The notes below the pieces were generated by a model, which worked only from the letters and a program-made list of their open reading frames with translations, did no database searches and was not told the DNA's origin. 64,000 nucleotides of DNA from contig NZ_JBLFEP010000003.1 of the NCBI RefSeq assembly GCF_047345415.1, positions 558,001 through 622,000 of the forward strand, in the 5' to 3' direction. Position 1 is the first letter of the stretch. Every line of letters starts with the position of its first letter. Both the position numbers and the translations under genes were made by a program. The stretch comes from Maribacter_C sp947494565 (GTDB lineage Bacteria; Bacteroidota; Bacteroidia; Flavobacteriales; Flavobacteriaceae). This document shows, in pieces, positions 7,759 through 16,759 of the stretch.

Positions 7759-9945
7759 TTAGCGCTTATTTTTTTTCTGCTCGACCAGTTCCAATTGCTC
7801 CACGCCCACATTGGTCGTAAACATGCCATAATTCACCACGGCCTTCCCTTTTTCAAGTTTGTCAATGGTTCCAACGGCCTTGCCGTCGGTCATGCGTACA
7901 CGGTCACCGATCTTAAAAACAGGTCTTGGTTTGTTTTGCTCTTTACTGAAGGCGTTTTTCTTTTCTACCTTCTTTTTTTGCCGAATGACTTTGACCTCTT
8001 TTTGAACTTCCTGTGCGACTTGGGCCTTTTTAACACGCTCGGCTTTGTCCTCCTTGACCGATTTCTTTTTTCGTTTGCTATTTTCGGTTTCGACGATGCG
8101 CAGTAATTCGGCAACAAGGGGACGTTTCTTTTTGTTCTGAAAGTAGGTATTCGCTACTTTTTCCACCTTGTTGCCCAAATGGATCATGCGTTGGTCATGA
8201 TCGTACAGTTCTTGATAATTTTCAAGTTTTGACTTGATTTTAGCGTTCAGTTTCTCCAAACGGGCCGCCTCTTCCTTTGCCTTGGACTCTTCTTCTTGCA
8301 ATCTAGAGCCTGTTTTAGCCATTCTGCTGCGTTCTTTTTGCATTTTGGCTATGGTGGCATCAAAACGCACTTTTCCGCGCTCTATCTTCTTCTTTGCCTT
8401 GTTTATGAGCGAATAGGGAATGCCGTTCTTCTGGGCGACTTCGAAAGTGAACGAACTTCCGGCCTGGCCTAGCACCAATTGAAAGGTCGGTTCCAGTGTT
8501 CTGCCATCGAAAAGCATGTTCGCATTCGAGATATGGGGCAGTTCATTCGCCAATAACTTCAAATTGGCATAGTGAGTGGTGATGACCCCGAAGGCTTGAC
8601 GTTCGTAGAAGACTTCCAAAAAGGCTTCCGCCAGTGCACCGCCTAGTTCAGGGTCGCTACCGGTGCCGAACTCATCGATCAAAAAGAGTGTATTGGCATT
8701 GCACTTCTTTAAAAAGGAGTTCATGTTCTTAAGCCGATAACTGTATGTACTTAAATGATTTTCAATGGATTGATTGTCTCCAATATCGGTCATTATCTTG
8801 TCAAACAGACAAACACTGCTTCGTTCATGTACCGGAATCAACAACCCGCTTTGTAGCATCACCTGCAGTAACCCAATGGTCTTTAATGTAATACTCTTTC
8901 CACCCGCATTGGGTCCGGATATGACAATAATCCTGTTCTCGGGATGCAGTTCAATGGTCTGTGGAAAGGTTTTTTCGTTCTTTAGGGAATTGCTCAAATA
9001 GAGCAGGGGATGGTAAGCATCTCGCAAATACAATCTTTTTTCCGAATTGATTTCTGGAAGTAGGGCTTTGGTATCTATAGCATACTTTGCTTTGGCAGCC
9101 GTGACATCGATTGTGGCCAAAAACGATTGGTAATCATCAAGAGACACCCGAAAAGGCCTGATAAAGTCGGTCAACAGGTGAAGTAGGCGTTGAATTTCCT
9201 CCTTTTCGTCAAATTCCAGGTTGTTCAGTTCGCGACTATAGTTCAAGGTAGCTTCTGGCTCGATATAGACGATACTTCCGGTTTTTGAAGAGCCCATCAC
9301 GGAACCCTTTACTTTACGTCGGTACATGGCCTTCACTGCCAAAACACGGCGATTTTCGTAAACCGATTCCCGTATTTCATCCAGATAATCCGAACCATGA
9401 TACAGGTTCAGGGCCGATGCGAAACTTTGTCCGATTTTCCCTTTGACCCGATTGATTTCCCTTCGAATGGAAAAAAGCGTGTTGGAGGCGGTATCCTTCA
9501 CTTCACCAAAACGGTCGATAATCCCATTGATTTCCTTGGAAATACTAGGTTCCATTTCAATTCGCCCTGCGGTGTCGTTCAAGAGCGGGTAGTACTCCTT
9601 GAATTTTGAAAAGAACTTCTTATGTGTAGTGATCGTATTGCATATCGTCCCGATTTTTCGAAAACCGTCGATTTCAAGCGTGGTGTTTTCAATTCCCAAT
9701 AATTTGATTTCATGGTCGATACGGTCGAACCCATGATTGGGAATGCGATTTTCGCTGACTAGGGATGATAGGTATTCAGAGGTTTGACCCAAAACAAATC
9801 GTATCGTAGCCTCCTCGCTAAGCATTTGTATAGCGCGAGCCTTCTCTTTTCCTAATTCCGTAATACATCTCTGTGCAATTTGATTCAGAACGGTTGGGAA
9901 TTCCAAGTCTTCAATTGCCTTTAGTAGGGTCTTATCCATCCTCAT
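7759..9945 (-). CDS. mutS2: MutS2-family ATPase without Smr domain
   Basis: The 728-residue product is a MutS2 homologue. The MutS clamp/lever region spans ~1-310, the ATPase follows with Walker A GPNAGGKS near 341-348, then a Walker B segment (LFLIDEFGTGSDPELGG) and STYSYRL. A long coiled coil (~500-600) follows, then a lysine-rich linker and a small KOW-like barrel (GDRVRMTDGKAVGTIDKL). The protein ends there: the C-terminal Smr nuclease domain of Bacillus or Helicobacter MutS2 is missing. MutS2 proteins act on recombination intermediates or stalled, collided ribosomes. A second ATG at 9939 is possible, since a TACCTTTG box at 9966-9959 (minus) leaves almost no leader for 9945. Confidence 0.9.
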   Translation of the reverse strand: MRMDKTLLKAIEDLEFPTVLNQIAQRCITELGKEKARAIQMLSEEATIRFVLGQTSEYLSSLVSENRIPNHGFDRIDHEIKLLGIENTTLEIDGFRKIGTICNTITTHKKFFSKFKEYYPLLNDTAGRIEMEPSISKEINGIIDRFGEVKDTASNTLFSIRREINRVKGKIGQSFASALNLYHGSDYLDEIRESVYENRRVLAVKAMYRRKVKGSVMGSSKTGSIVYIEPEATLNYSRELNNLEFDEKEEIQRLLHLLTDFIRPFRVSLDDYQSFLATIDVTAAKAKYAIDTKALLPEINSEKRLYLRDAYHPLLYLSNSLKNEKTFPQTIELHPENRIIVISGPNAGGKSITLKTIGLLQVMLQSGLLIPVHERSSVCLFDKIMTDIGDNQSIENHLSTYSYRLKNMNSFLKKCNANTLFLIDEFGTGSDPELGGALAEAFLEVFYERQAFGVITTHYANLKLLANELPHISNANMLFDGRTLEPTFQLVLGQAGSSFTFEVAQKNGIPYSLINKAKKKIERGKVRFDATIAKMQKERSRMAKTGSRLQEEESKAKEEAARLEKLNAKIKSKLENYQELYDHDQRMIHLGNKVEKVANTYFQNKKKRPLVAELLRIVETENSKRKKKSVKEDKAERVKKAQVAQEVQKEVKVIRQKKKVEKKNAFSKEQNKPRPVFKIGDRVRMTDGKAVGTIDKLEKGKAVVNYGMFTTNVGVEQLELVEQKKNKR

Positions 9946-10186
9946 TTAAAAACGATGGCAAAGGTAGGCAATAGGCCGAGATATTAAAACGGCCGGGTAT
10001 AAACACGGCATACGGAGGGTGGGCCGAAGATTGTCTTTCTACTTGCCTTAACGACTGGGATGCCAAAAAGAGTGACCTAGTGCCCCGTCTTTTCATCCTG
10101 AAATGCAATAAACAGATCGATTTTCAGTTCTTAATGGACCTAAAATAGATATTCAATTCGCTGAATATCATATAATTTAACCTCTT

Positions 10187-11236
10187 ATGAAAAACCGACC
10201 TATCATCTTTGTCTACTTGGCTGTAGCGCTCTTAATCACCTCATGCGGCGCTACCAACCGATTGACTATGGGCGTCACAGAGCCAGCTATCGTTCATCTT
10301 CCCGCTGATGTAAAGCGTGTAGGTATCATCAACCGGAGTTTACCTTCCAAAGGAAATACCGCCTTAGATAAAATCGATAAAGTTTTGTCCGCCGAAGGCT
10401 TGAACCTTGATAAAAAGGGGGCTGAGGCCGCTATAGCCTCCCTTTCTTCGGAATTATCCGTCATCAAAAATTTTGAGGATATCAAGATTATCGAAAATGT
10501 TGAAGAAGTGAAAAAGGGCCTCGCGGTATTGCCAGCAACCTTATCTTGGGATCTAGTGGAGCGTATTTGTCAGGAACATCAGGTCGATGTTCTATTCTCC
10601 CTTGCCTTTTATGACACCGATACCAAGGCCGACTATAAGATCACGACCATGAAATTACCCAATAGCCTAGGGGTCGATGTCGATGTACCGGCCCAAGAAG
10701 TGACTTTGGCGACCAATGTGGTCAACGGTTGGCGCATCTATGACCCTCAAATCAAGGAAGTGGTAGACGAGCGCCTGTTCAACAAAAATATGGTCTTCCG
10801 CGGGAAGGGAATCAATCCTATGAAGGCGGTAGAGGCAGTAGCAGGTCGAAATGAGACCGTGCAAGAGTACAGTAAAAATGTCGGTATTGCCTATGCCAAG
10901 CGATTAATACCTAGAACGCGCCGTATCGCTAGGGATTACTTCGTCAGAGGTACCGACAATTTCAAGACCGCACAACGACGTGCGCAAGCAGGTGATTGGG
11001 ATGGAGCTGCGGAACTTTGGGAAATGGAATTGACCAATCCCGATGAAAAAATTGCAGGTCGGGCACATTATAACATGGCTATAAGTCATGAAATCAATGG
11101 CAATCTGGACGAAGCTGTACGTTTCGCCTCGAAGTCCTATGCGGATTTCAGGACCAATTTGGCCTTAGACTACGTCAATGTCCTCAACTACAGGATACGC
11201 CAGAATCGTGTTCTCGACCAACAATTGGCCCGTTAG
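10187..11236 (+). CDS. DUF6340-like lipoprotein, copy 1
   Basis: The 349-residue product has a lipoprotein signal (LLITSCGAT). Its mature part resembles the Bacteroidota DUF6340 family: an N-terminal domain with KRVGIINRS, a stretch holding CQEHQVDVLFSLAFYDTD, then NGWRIYDP, an RDYFVRGTDN motif, and C-terminal TPR-like helices (AGRAHYNMAISHEINGNLDEA). It is 26 bp upstream of a paralogue of nearly equal length. The role is not known to me; the layout suggests a periplasmic or outer-membrane protein that may hold partners through its TPR-like end. It is divergent from mutS2 across a 241-bp gap in which I found no clear promoter for this gene. Confidence 0.7.
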   Translation: MKNRPIIFVYLAVALLITSCGATNRLTMGVTEPAIVHLPADVKRVGIINRSLPSKGNTALDKIDKVLSAEGLNLDKKGAEAAIASLSSELSVIKNFEDIKIIENVEEVKKGLAVLPATLSWDLVERICQEHQVDVLFSLAFYDTDTKADYKITTMKLPNSLGVDVDVPAQEVTLATNVVNGWRIYDPQIKEVVDERLFNKNMVFRGKGINPMKAVEAVAGRNETVQEYSKNVGIAYAKRLIPRTRRIARDYFVRGTDNFKTAQRRAQAGDWDGAAELWEMELTNPDEKIAGRAHYNMAISHEINGNLDEAVRFASKSYADFRTNLALDYVNVLNYRIRQNRVLDQQLAR

Positions 11237-11262
11237 ATTGACAGCTAATTTCAACCTAAAAC

Positions 11263-12321
11263 ATGAAACAGATAGCTAAACTATTGATGGTAGGGGTCGT
11301 GCTGTTCGTAAGCAGTTGCGGATCTAAACAGCAATTGGCCATTAAATCTATGGAACCCGCTAAAGTGGACTTGTCCGCAAAAATCGTCCGCGTAGGGGTT
11401 CTTAATAGTGTGGAACCTGAAGAACAACCCAAAGCGACCAAAGGAATTGAAGGTTTGGTGGCCATAGAGGACCAATGGTTGATACAACAAGCGCAGAATG
11501 CCGCTTTAGAGGCCTTAGTAAGCGAATTGCGGGAGGATAATCGTTTTGAGGTGGAATTGTTGGTTGTATCAGGGAATGAGCTTAGAAAGTTGCTAAATGA
11601 CTCCGAAGGTACTTCTTGGGAGAAAATCAAGACCCTTTGTACCACGCATGACATTGACGCCCTGTTCTCTTTGACACATTTTGACGCTGAAACCGAGGTT
11701 TCATTGCGAAAAACCAAAATGGAACAGCTTAACATGATGCGGGAAAAAGAGAAAGTATCAGCTCATGAAATCACCTTGGAAACCCTCATTCAGAACAACT
11801 GGAAAATCTATGATCCCGTTCATGAGAAGATTATAGATGAGTATGCGTACGACCAACAATTGGTAGCAAAAGCCAAGGGAATTGATCCAATTGCCGCACT
11901 GCGTGCCATTGGTAGCCGAAAAGATAGCTTGATGTCGAAGGGAAAATTGGTTGGTAATTCCTTCGGTGAACGATTGAAACCTTATGAACGTAAAATCATC
12001 CGTGAGTATTTTGTAAAAGGAACGGACAATCTTGTAAAGGCCGGTGAAATCATGGCTTCCGGTGATATTGATAGCGCTGCGGCACTTTGGAGGAAGGACG
12101 CTGAAAATTCCAATAAGAAGATAAAGGGCCGAGCCTGTCACAATATGGCGGTCGGAATGGAATTTGAAGGTAAGCTTATCGCTGCACACGAATGGGCCAC
12201 TAAGGCCAACCAAAACTTGAATGATAAAGCCTCTCAAAGCTATCTAAAAGAGCTGGAGAATCGTTTGGACCGTCAACCTATAGTGGAGGCTCAAATGGCC
12301 AATCTCAATTTTGAGGACTAG
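11263..12321 (+). CDS. DUF6340-like lipoprotein, copy 2
   Basis: This 352-residue paralogue of the gene just upstream shares the same order of motifs: lipobox VSSCGSK, a VRVGVLNSVE segment, CTTHDIDALFSLTHFDAETE, NNWKIYDP, REYFVKGTDN, and a TPR-like end (KGRACHNMAVGMEFEGKL). Identity is moderate, so the duplication is old or the copies have diverged in function. It lies 26 bp after copy 1 and is probably co-transcribed with it. No catalytic motif is evident. The C-terminal tail after the TPR-like pair is longer and more acidic than in copy 1. Confidence 0.7.
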   Translation: MKQIAKLLMVGVVLFVSSCGSKQQLAIKSMEPAKVDLSAKIVRVGVLNSVEPEEQPKATKGIEGLVAIEDQWLIQQAQNAALEALVSELREDNRFEVELLVVSGNELRKLLNDSEGTSWEKIKTLCTTHDIDALFSLTHFDAETEVSLRKTKMEQLNMMREKEKVSAHEITLETLIQNNWKIYDPVHEKIIDEYAYDQQLVAKAKGIDPIAALRAIGSRKDSLMSKGKLVGNSFGERLKPYERKIIREYFVKGTDNLVKAGEIMASGDIDSAAALWRKDAENSNKKIKGRACHNMAVGMEFEGKLIAAHEWATKANQNLNDKASQSYLKELENRLDRQPIVEAQMANLNFED

Positions 12322-12365
12322 GGTCGAATCTTTTTCTATTTTCTGGGTATTGCGTAAATCTCTTG

Positions 12366-12373
12366 TATTTTTG
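12366..12373 (+). promoter_or_regulatory. Possible -7 box of ung
   Basis: TATTTTTG fits TAnnTTTG and lies 22 bp before the ung ATG. No convincing TTTG is found about 19 bp upstream, so this is tentative. Confidence 0.35.
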
Positions 12374-12395
12374 GGTATAACACCATCCGAAATAT

Positions 12396-13061
12396 ATGAA
12401 CGTTAAGATCCATTCTAGTTGGCGGGAGAAACTCTCCGAAGAATTTGACAAACCATACTTTGATACGTTAACGAAGTCGATTCGAGACGAGTATACCCGA
12501 CATACCTGTTATCCTAAAGGAAAGTACATATTTTCAGCTTTCGACCATTGTCCCTTTGATGAGACTAAGGTAGTGATCCTAGGGCAAGACCCCTATCATG
12601 GACCAGGTCAAGCCAATGGCTTATGTTTTTCCGTTAATGACGGGGTGGCGCATCCCCCTTCATTGATCAATATTTTCAAAGAAATCAACACGGATCTTGG
12701 CGTAGCCTATCCGACGAGCGGTAACCTTGAACGGTGGGCAGAACAGGGCGTATTGCTCCTGAATGCTACTTTGACCGTTCGCGCGCACCAGGCCGGAAGC
12801 CATCAGAACTTGGGATGGGAAAAATTCACAAATGCGGTTATTCAAAAAGTATCGGAAGAGTGTAGGGGCATTATTTTCTTGCTATGGGGCGGTTTCGCGA
12901 AGAAGAAATCAGTACTTATCGATTCTTCGAAACATCATGTTCTTACCAGCGGACATCCTTCTCCATTAAGTGCGAATAGAGGGTATTGGTTTGGAAATAA
13001 GCATTTTAGTCAAACGAATACGATTCTCAAGACCCACAATCAAACTCCAATTCACTGGTGA
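12396..13061 (+). CDS. ung: Uracil-DNA glycosylase, family 1
   Basis: The 221-residue product removes uracil from DNA in base-excision repair. The water-activating loop GQDPYHGP is at 63-70 with the catalytic Asp at 65. Also present are GLCFSV, LLLNATLTVRAHQAGSH, the LLWGGFAK strand and the HPSPLSANRGYWFGNKHFS segment with the catalytic His and DNA-intercalating loop. Length matches the family. It begins 74 bp after the DUF6340-like pair, with its own possible -7 box. Confidence 0.96.
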   Translation: MNVKIHSSWREKLSEEFDKPYFDTLTKSIRDEYTRHTCYPKGKYIFSAFDHCPFDETKVVILGQDPYHGPGQANGLCFSVNDGVAHPPSLINIFKEINTDLGVAYPTSGNLERWAEQGVLLLNATLTVRAHQAGSHQNLGWEKFTNAVIQKVSEECRGIIFLLWGGFAKKKSVLIDSSKHHVLTSGHPSPLSANRGYWFGNKHFSQTNTILKTHNQTPIHW

Positions 13062-13123
13062 ATGGTTTGAGAGGTTGTCGATTTCGATCGAGGGAAGCTA
13101 TAGCTCGCGGGGTGCGCTGCTAT

Positions 13124-13154
13124 TTTGAATTAAATAATGTTTTTCTTACTTTTG
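13124..13154 (+). promoter_or_regulatory. Bacteroidota promoter before the receiver gene
   Basis: TTTG at 13124-13127 is followed after 19 bp by TACTTTTG at 13147-13154. This fits the TTTG-N19-TAnnTTTG consensus well. Transcription would start near 13161, giving a leader of about 47 bases before the TTG codon at 13208. Confidence 0.6.
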
Positions 13155-13207
13155 AATAGTAAAAGTATTACATTATTATTTTGAACTAGTAACCAAACCA
13201 AGACGTC

Positions 13208-13630
13208 TTGATTGCCTCCCCCATTAAGTCCGTTGTGTTGATCGACGATGATGAGATCAGCAACCTTTTTAATAAAATTTTTATTCGACGACTCGATTTG
13301 GATATTGAAATCGAAACAGTAGCGAACGGGGCAAAAGCTATAGCTTTGCTAACGGATCAAAAAACCAGACTTGAGAAACCCCTTTTATTGTTGCTGGACA
13401 TGCGAATGCCCGTTATGGATGGATGGAAATTTTTAGAGGCCTATGATTCGCTGGATGAGGAGTTACGAAATGAGTCGTTCATTGCGGTGTTGACCACAAG
13501 TGAGAATGAAAAGGAGATGATCAGCGCAACAAAAAACCCGAATATAGACGCCATTATTCGAAAACCCCTGTCTGAAAAAAAGTTTACCGGACTTATCCAA
13601 AAGCTTTTCATCAGGAAAAAAAAGACGTAA
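13208..13630 (+). CDS. Receiver-only response regulator (TTG start)
   Basis: The 140-residue product is a single CheY-like receiver. The acidic pocket IDDDE is at 12-16, the phosphorylated Asp at 64 (LLLLDMRMP), the switch Thr at 96 or 97 (VLTTS) and the conserved Lys at 119 (IIRKPLS). There is no output domain. The start must be the TTG at 13208: a stop codon precedes it in frame and no ATG or GTG lies before the first receiver strand. Such proteins often relay phosphate from hybrid kinases; no kinase is adjacent. It is convergent with the next gene with a 5-bp gap. Confidence 0.85.
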   Translation: MIASPIKSVVLIDDDEISNLFNKIFIRRLDLDIEIETVANGAKAIALLTDQKTRLEKPLLLLLDMRMPVMDGWKFLEAYDSLDEELRNESFIAVLTTSENEKEMISATKNPNIDAIIRKPLSEKKFTGLIQKLFIRKKKT

Positions 13631-13635
13631 CAGTT

Positions 13636-14487
13636 TTACAACAAAAACCCTTCTTTCTCAGTAATGGAATGAATAAGCCCTAAACTTTGCAGGGTTCGTT
13701 GCACGGTCATCAAAGTGTCGGAATCAAGTTGCCTCTGGCTCCAACGGGTTTTTGAAAGCCAATCTTGAATATCCTCGAGTTGCTGACCATACCCGTTGGC
13801 CAATGATCGATCGATACTTGGTATTGATTTGAATTCGGTGGTATAACCATTAATGACTTCTAAAATGTGCTGTAGAACATCTCGATGTTCATCAATAAAG
13901 TGGTCAGTTGCCGCAATAACGAAACAAGGCCATGGCGTAGGGCAATCTCCCAAACGCCTGAAAACCTGACTGTCTACCAATGGTTTTGTGGTGAAGTGCT
14001 CCCACATGAAATAATCCGCCTGATGCATAGTCAGGGCATCTACAGCACCGTCAAGATTGTTTATGACCTCAAATCGTAATGCTGTTTCGGTATCCCACCC
14101 CCGCGCTTGAGCATGAACATAGGCCATTAAATGACTGCCACTCCCAAAGCGGCTAATGGCTGTTTTCGTTCCCTTAAGTTCTTCAATGCGGGTAAATGCA
14201 CTTTTAAACCCCACATGTATGCCCCAAAGAAGGGGTGTTGCGATATACTCTTGTACCACTTTTACCGGATTACCTTCCGAAATACTCTTCACGATTCCTT
14301 CCGTCAGGATAATTGCCAAATCGGTCTCATGATCTTTAAGCATTTGACTCATTCTGCCCGTACCTTCGGGTACATCTGTCCAGATAAGGTCAATTCCACG
14401 TTCTGCAAATGCACCTTCGTCTATGGCCATATGCCAGGGTAGGTTGAAATGTTCGGGTACGCCTGCGATCGTTACTCTTTTTTTCAT
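13636..14487 (-). CDS. Cytosolic periplasmic-binding-protein-like (NMT1/THI5-type fold) protein
   Basis: The 283-residue product has the shape of an ABC-transporter substrate-binding protein of the NMT1/SsuA type: an opening strand (VTIAGVPEHFNLPWHMAIDEGAFAE is the region at 5-29), an early AIILTEGIVKSI helix and a VGFKSAFTRIEELKGT hinge. It has no signal peptide or lipobox and no permease nearby, so it is likely a cytosolic ligand-binding protein or enzyme. Its start overlaps the stop of the nucleoside phosphorylase gene by four bases (translational coupling). A role in nucleoside or cofactor metabolism is inferred from that coupling only. Confidence 0.65.
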   Translation of the reverse strand: MKKRVTIAGVPEHFNLPWHMAIDEGAFAERGIDLIWTDVPEGTGRMSQMLKDHETDLAIILTEGIVKSISEGNPVKVVQEYIATPLLWGIHVGFKSAFTRIEELKGTKTAISRFGSGSHLMAYVHAQARGWDTETALRFEVINNLDGAVDALTMHQADYFMWEHFTTKPLVDSQVFRRLGDCPTPWPCFVIAATDHFIDEHRDVLQHILEVINGYTTEFKSIPSIDRSLANGYGQQLEDIQDWLSKTRWSQRQLDSDTLMTVQRTLQSLGLIHSITEKEGFLL

Positions 14488-15353
14488 GTTGTAAGTTTCT
14501 CTAAGGTATATTCAATCAATGCCGCGACCGATTTCTCTGGGTTTTTAGAAAACTCACCGGTCGCTCGGTTGGCCAAAAGGCAATTCATGGAAATCGCCTG
14601 GTGTCCCATCAACTTCGAGAGCCCATAAATGCCCGAGGTTTCCATTTCAAGGTTGGTTATTTTCAAGTCTTGATGGCGAAAAGACGCTAATATTGAAATC
14701 ATGTCGTGAGTATTGATCGCTGTACGGAGTTGCCGACCTTGAGGGCCGTAAAAACCCGTATTTGTGGCAGTTACACCTAATCGTATACGATTTGAACTCA
14801 ATTGCTGAAGCAGTTTTTCATCAGCTTTTACCACGTAGGGGGCCGATTTCGTAGCCGGCCAGTCTGCATGCTTCATAAATTTTTGCGAAATATCGGTGCA
14901 CTGCATACGATGACTATCATAAAAGTGCAAAAGGGAATCGAACCCCATGGCATATGCACTTATGAGAAAAGAATCTACAGGAATTTCGGCTTGTATGGCC
15001 CCGGAAGTGCCGATGCGCACAAACTGCAAGCGGGTGGTTTCCTTCTTGATTTCCCTGGTTTCAAAATCGATATTGACCAAGGCATCCAATTCGTTCAGTA
15101 CAATATCCACATTGTCGGTGCCAATGCCTGTGGAAATAACCGTTAAACGCTTTCCGTTTAACACTCCGGTATGTGTAATGAATTCACGTTTTCCTTTTTT
15201 CAATTCCAAGGAATCGAAATGCTTTGATACATCCGACACGCGGTCTGGGTCACCAACGGTAATGATGGTGGTTGCAACGTCTTCTGGTATTAAATTAAGG
15301 TGGTAGATGCTACGGTCAGCATTCAAGATTAGCTCGGATGACCCTAGCGGCAT
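14484..15353 (-). CDS. Nucleoside phosphorylase (uridine/purine phosphorylase superfamily)
   Basis: The 289-residue product belongs to the PNP/UDP family, which splits nucleosides with phosphate. Seen are ITVGDPDRVSDVSKHF near the N-terminus (phosphate-binding arm), VISTGIGTDNVDIVLNE, VRIGTSGAIQ, and the substrate-binding NLEMETSGIYGLSKLMGH segment. The sequence is closer to uridine phosphorylase-like proteins of Bacteroidota than to PNP, but the substrate cannot be read from motifs alone. It is the middle gene of an operon, one base after the DUF1835 gene and overlapping the binding-protein-like gene. Confidence 0.85.
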   Translation of the reverse strand: MPLGSSELILNADRSIYHLNLIPEDVATTIITVGDPDRVSDVSKHFDSLELKKGKREFITHTGVLNGKRLTVISTGIGTDNVDIVLNELDALVNIDFETREIKKETTRLQFVRIGTSGAIQAEIPVDSFLISAYAMGFDSLLHFYDSHRMQCTDISQKFMKHADWPATKSAPYVVKADEKLLQQLSSNRIRLGVTATNTGFYGPQGRQLRTAINTHDMISILASFRHQDLKITNLEMETSGIYGLSKLMGHQAISMNCLLANRATGEFSKNPEKSVAALIEYTLEKLTT

Positions 15354-15354
15354 A

Positions 15355-16287
15355 CTATAATTTTAGTATTCTATCGGTATTGGTATTATAAAGGAAGTTA
15401 TATTTTAAAGCCCCTCCCAAATAAACGTTCGTGTCCTGAATAGCTGAATAGTAACTGGTTTGATTATCCAACACCTGCTTTCCTGTTTTGGAGAGTCGAA
15501 CAGGGTTAAATGACGAAAACAGAGGCCTTAATCGATTCAAGGCTCGATCATATTGGCTATCACCGAAACCTAAGGTACCTTGATTTTTTAATATGGTACC
15601 GAGAAATGACTTTTTGGATGTTGGCCGTTCTTCAAGTGCCAATTTCAGAATATTGTTTTCCATTTCATTCAGACCGTTCTTGATGGACGGAAATCGATGT
15701 AAATGTGATTTTATACCTTCTGAGAGGTATTTGAATTGATAATTTTCGAAATCCCTAAGATTTTCCAAGCGCATAGGATTATCGCTACAGTATAGTTGCC
15801 ATACGTAATCGGCATACTCAATATCGTCTTGCGACAAGATGGTACGGTTTTCGTAAAGCTTCAAAAGTTGTGAATCGTTCAAATCGTTCAGTGCATATAA
15901 ACGCTCCGACTCATCTTCTTTGCCGCTGCACACCAATGAGATTTCTGCATACTTTCGATTGGCCTTTAACCAACTTAGTACGGCAAGCATGTTGATTTGA
16001 CAAAAAAGATCATATTCGAACCAGAGGACAATATGATCTTGTTGTTTGTGATTACACAGGGAACGGTACTCTTTTAAGGTTTTTTCAATGAACCACGATT
16101 TAGAGACCTTATAGTTCTTGTTCAGGAACTCGAAACGGGTTTTCCAGAAGTTCTCGCTACCCACATTGGTGAGGGTTTTACCTTCGCAAAGCATTTCGCG
16201 CCAAGTAATGACGTCACCTTTTAGTTGAAGAGAACCCAATCGTTCTGTAAAGGCATCTCCATTTGTAATATGCAATAGGGAACTCAT
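15355..16287 (-). CDS. DUF1835-domain protein
   Basis: The 310-residue product begins with LLHITNGDAFTERL, then GDVITWREMLCEG, which are typical of DUF1835. It goes on with HIVLWFEYDLFCQINMLAVLSWL and a C-terminal helical part (ENNILKLALEERPTSKKSF) that looks like a winged-helix or DUF3658-like end. There is no signal peptide. The function is unknown. It leads the three-gene operon with the nucleoside phosphorylase and the binding-protein-like gene, which makes a nucleotide-related role plausible but unproven. Confidence 0.8.
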   Translation of the reverse strand: MSSLLHITNGDAFTERLGSLQLKGDVITWREMLCEGKTLTNVGSENFWKTRFEFLNKNYKVSKSWFIEKTLKEYRSLCNHKQQDHIVLWFEYDLFCQINMLAVLSWLKANRKYAEISLVCSGKEDESERLYALNDLNDSQLLKLYENRTILSQDDIEYADYVWQLYCSDNPMRLENLRDFENYQFKYLSEGIKSHLHRFPSIKNGLNEMENNILKLALEERPTSKKSFLGTILKNQGTLGFGDSQYDRALNRLRPLFSSFNPVRLSKTGKQVLDNQTSYYSAIQDTNVYLGGALKYNFLYNTNTDRILKL

Positions 16288-16418
16288 GTTAGGTAGTTGT
16301 TTAGGTTTTAATCGTCTAAAAATAACATTTAATCGATAGCGACAAAAAAAATTAACTAAAAAAATCCGTCGAACACCATTGAAAAGCAGTAATACCTTAT
16401 ATGATGTGATTGGTCAGG

Positions 16419-16745
16419 TCAACCTCCAACACGCTTGACCCGAAACCCCTTTTTCTTCAAAATATCCATAATCTTATCCCGGTAGTCGCCCTGTATGATG
16501 ATAGTCTCGTTCTTAATAGAACCCCCAACACTGAGTTTGGTCTTCAACTCCTTGGCCAGTAATTTAAAATCTTTGGCCGCCCCGTTGTATCCTTCCAAAA
16601 GGGTTATCGGTTTACCCTTGCGTTTTTCGTATTTACAAATAATCGGTTCTTCTTGAAGCCATATATTGCTTTCAGGCGCTTTCGCTTCAGACTGTTCGGG
16701 TACATGTTCGGGAAAGAGATTCTTTAATTGGTCTTTTAAGTCCAT
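16419..16745 (-). CDS. SUI1/eIF1-family translation factor (YciH-like)
   Basis: The 108-residue product has a short acidic, variable N-terminus and a SUI1 domain over ~40-108: KYEKRKGKPITLLEGY, AAKDFKLLAKELKTKLSVGGS, then IIIQGDYRDKIMDILKKKGF and VKRVGG at the end. Bacterial homologues such as YciH bind the small ribosomal subunit and affect start-site fidelity. It begins 14 bp after the stop of the outer-membrane protein gene 16760-17959. Confidence 0.9.
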   Translation of the reverse strand: MDLKDQLKNLFPEHVPEQSEAKAPESNIWLQEEPIICKYEKRKGKPITLLEGYNGAAKDFKLLAKELKTKLSVGGSIKNETIIIQGDYRDKIMDILKKKGFRVKRVGG

Positions 16746-16759
16746 GGTATGTGCAACAT

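Noticed and set aside
11256..11735. 159-codon open frame antisense to the second DUF6340-like gene
   Set aside because: It is rich in Ser and Cys, as expected for the antisense of a helical coding region, and has no family features. A second antisense frame at 11758-12237 is of the same kind.
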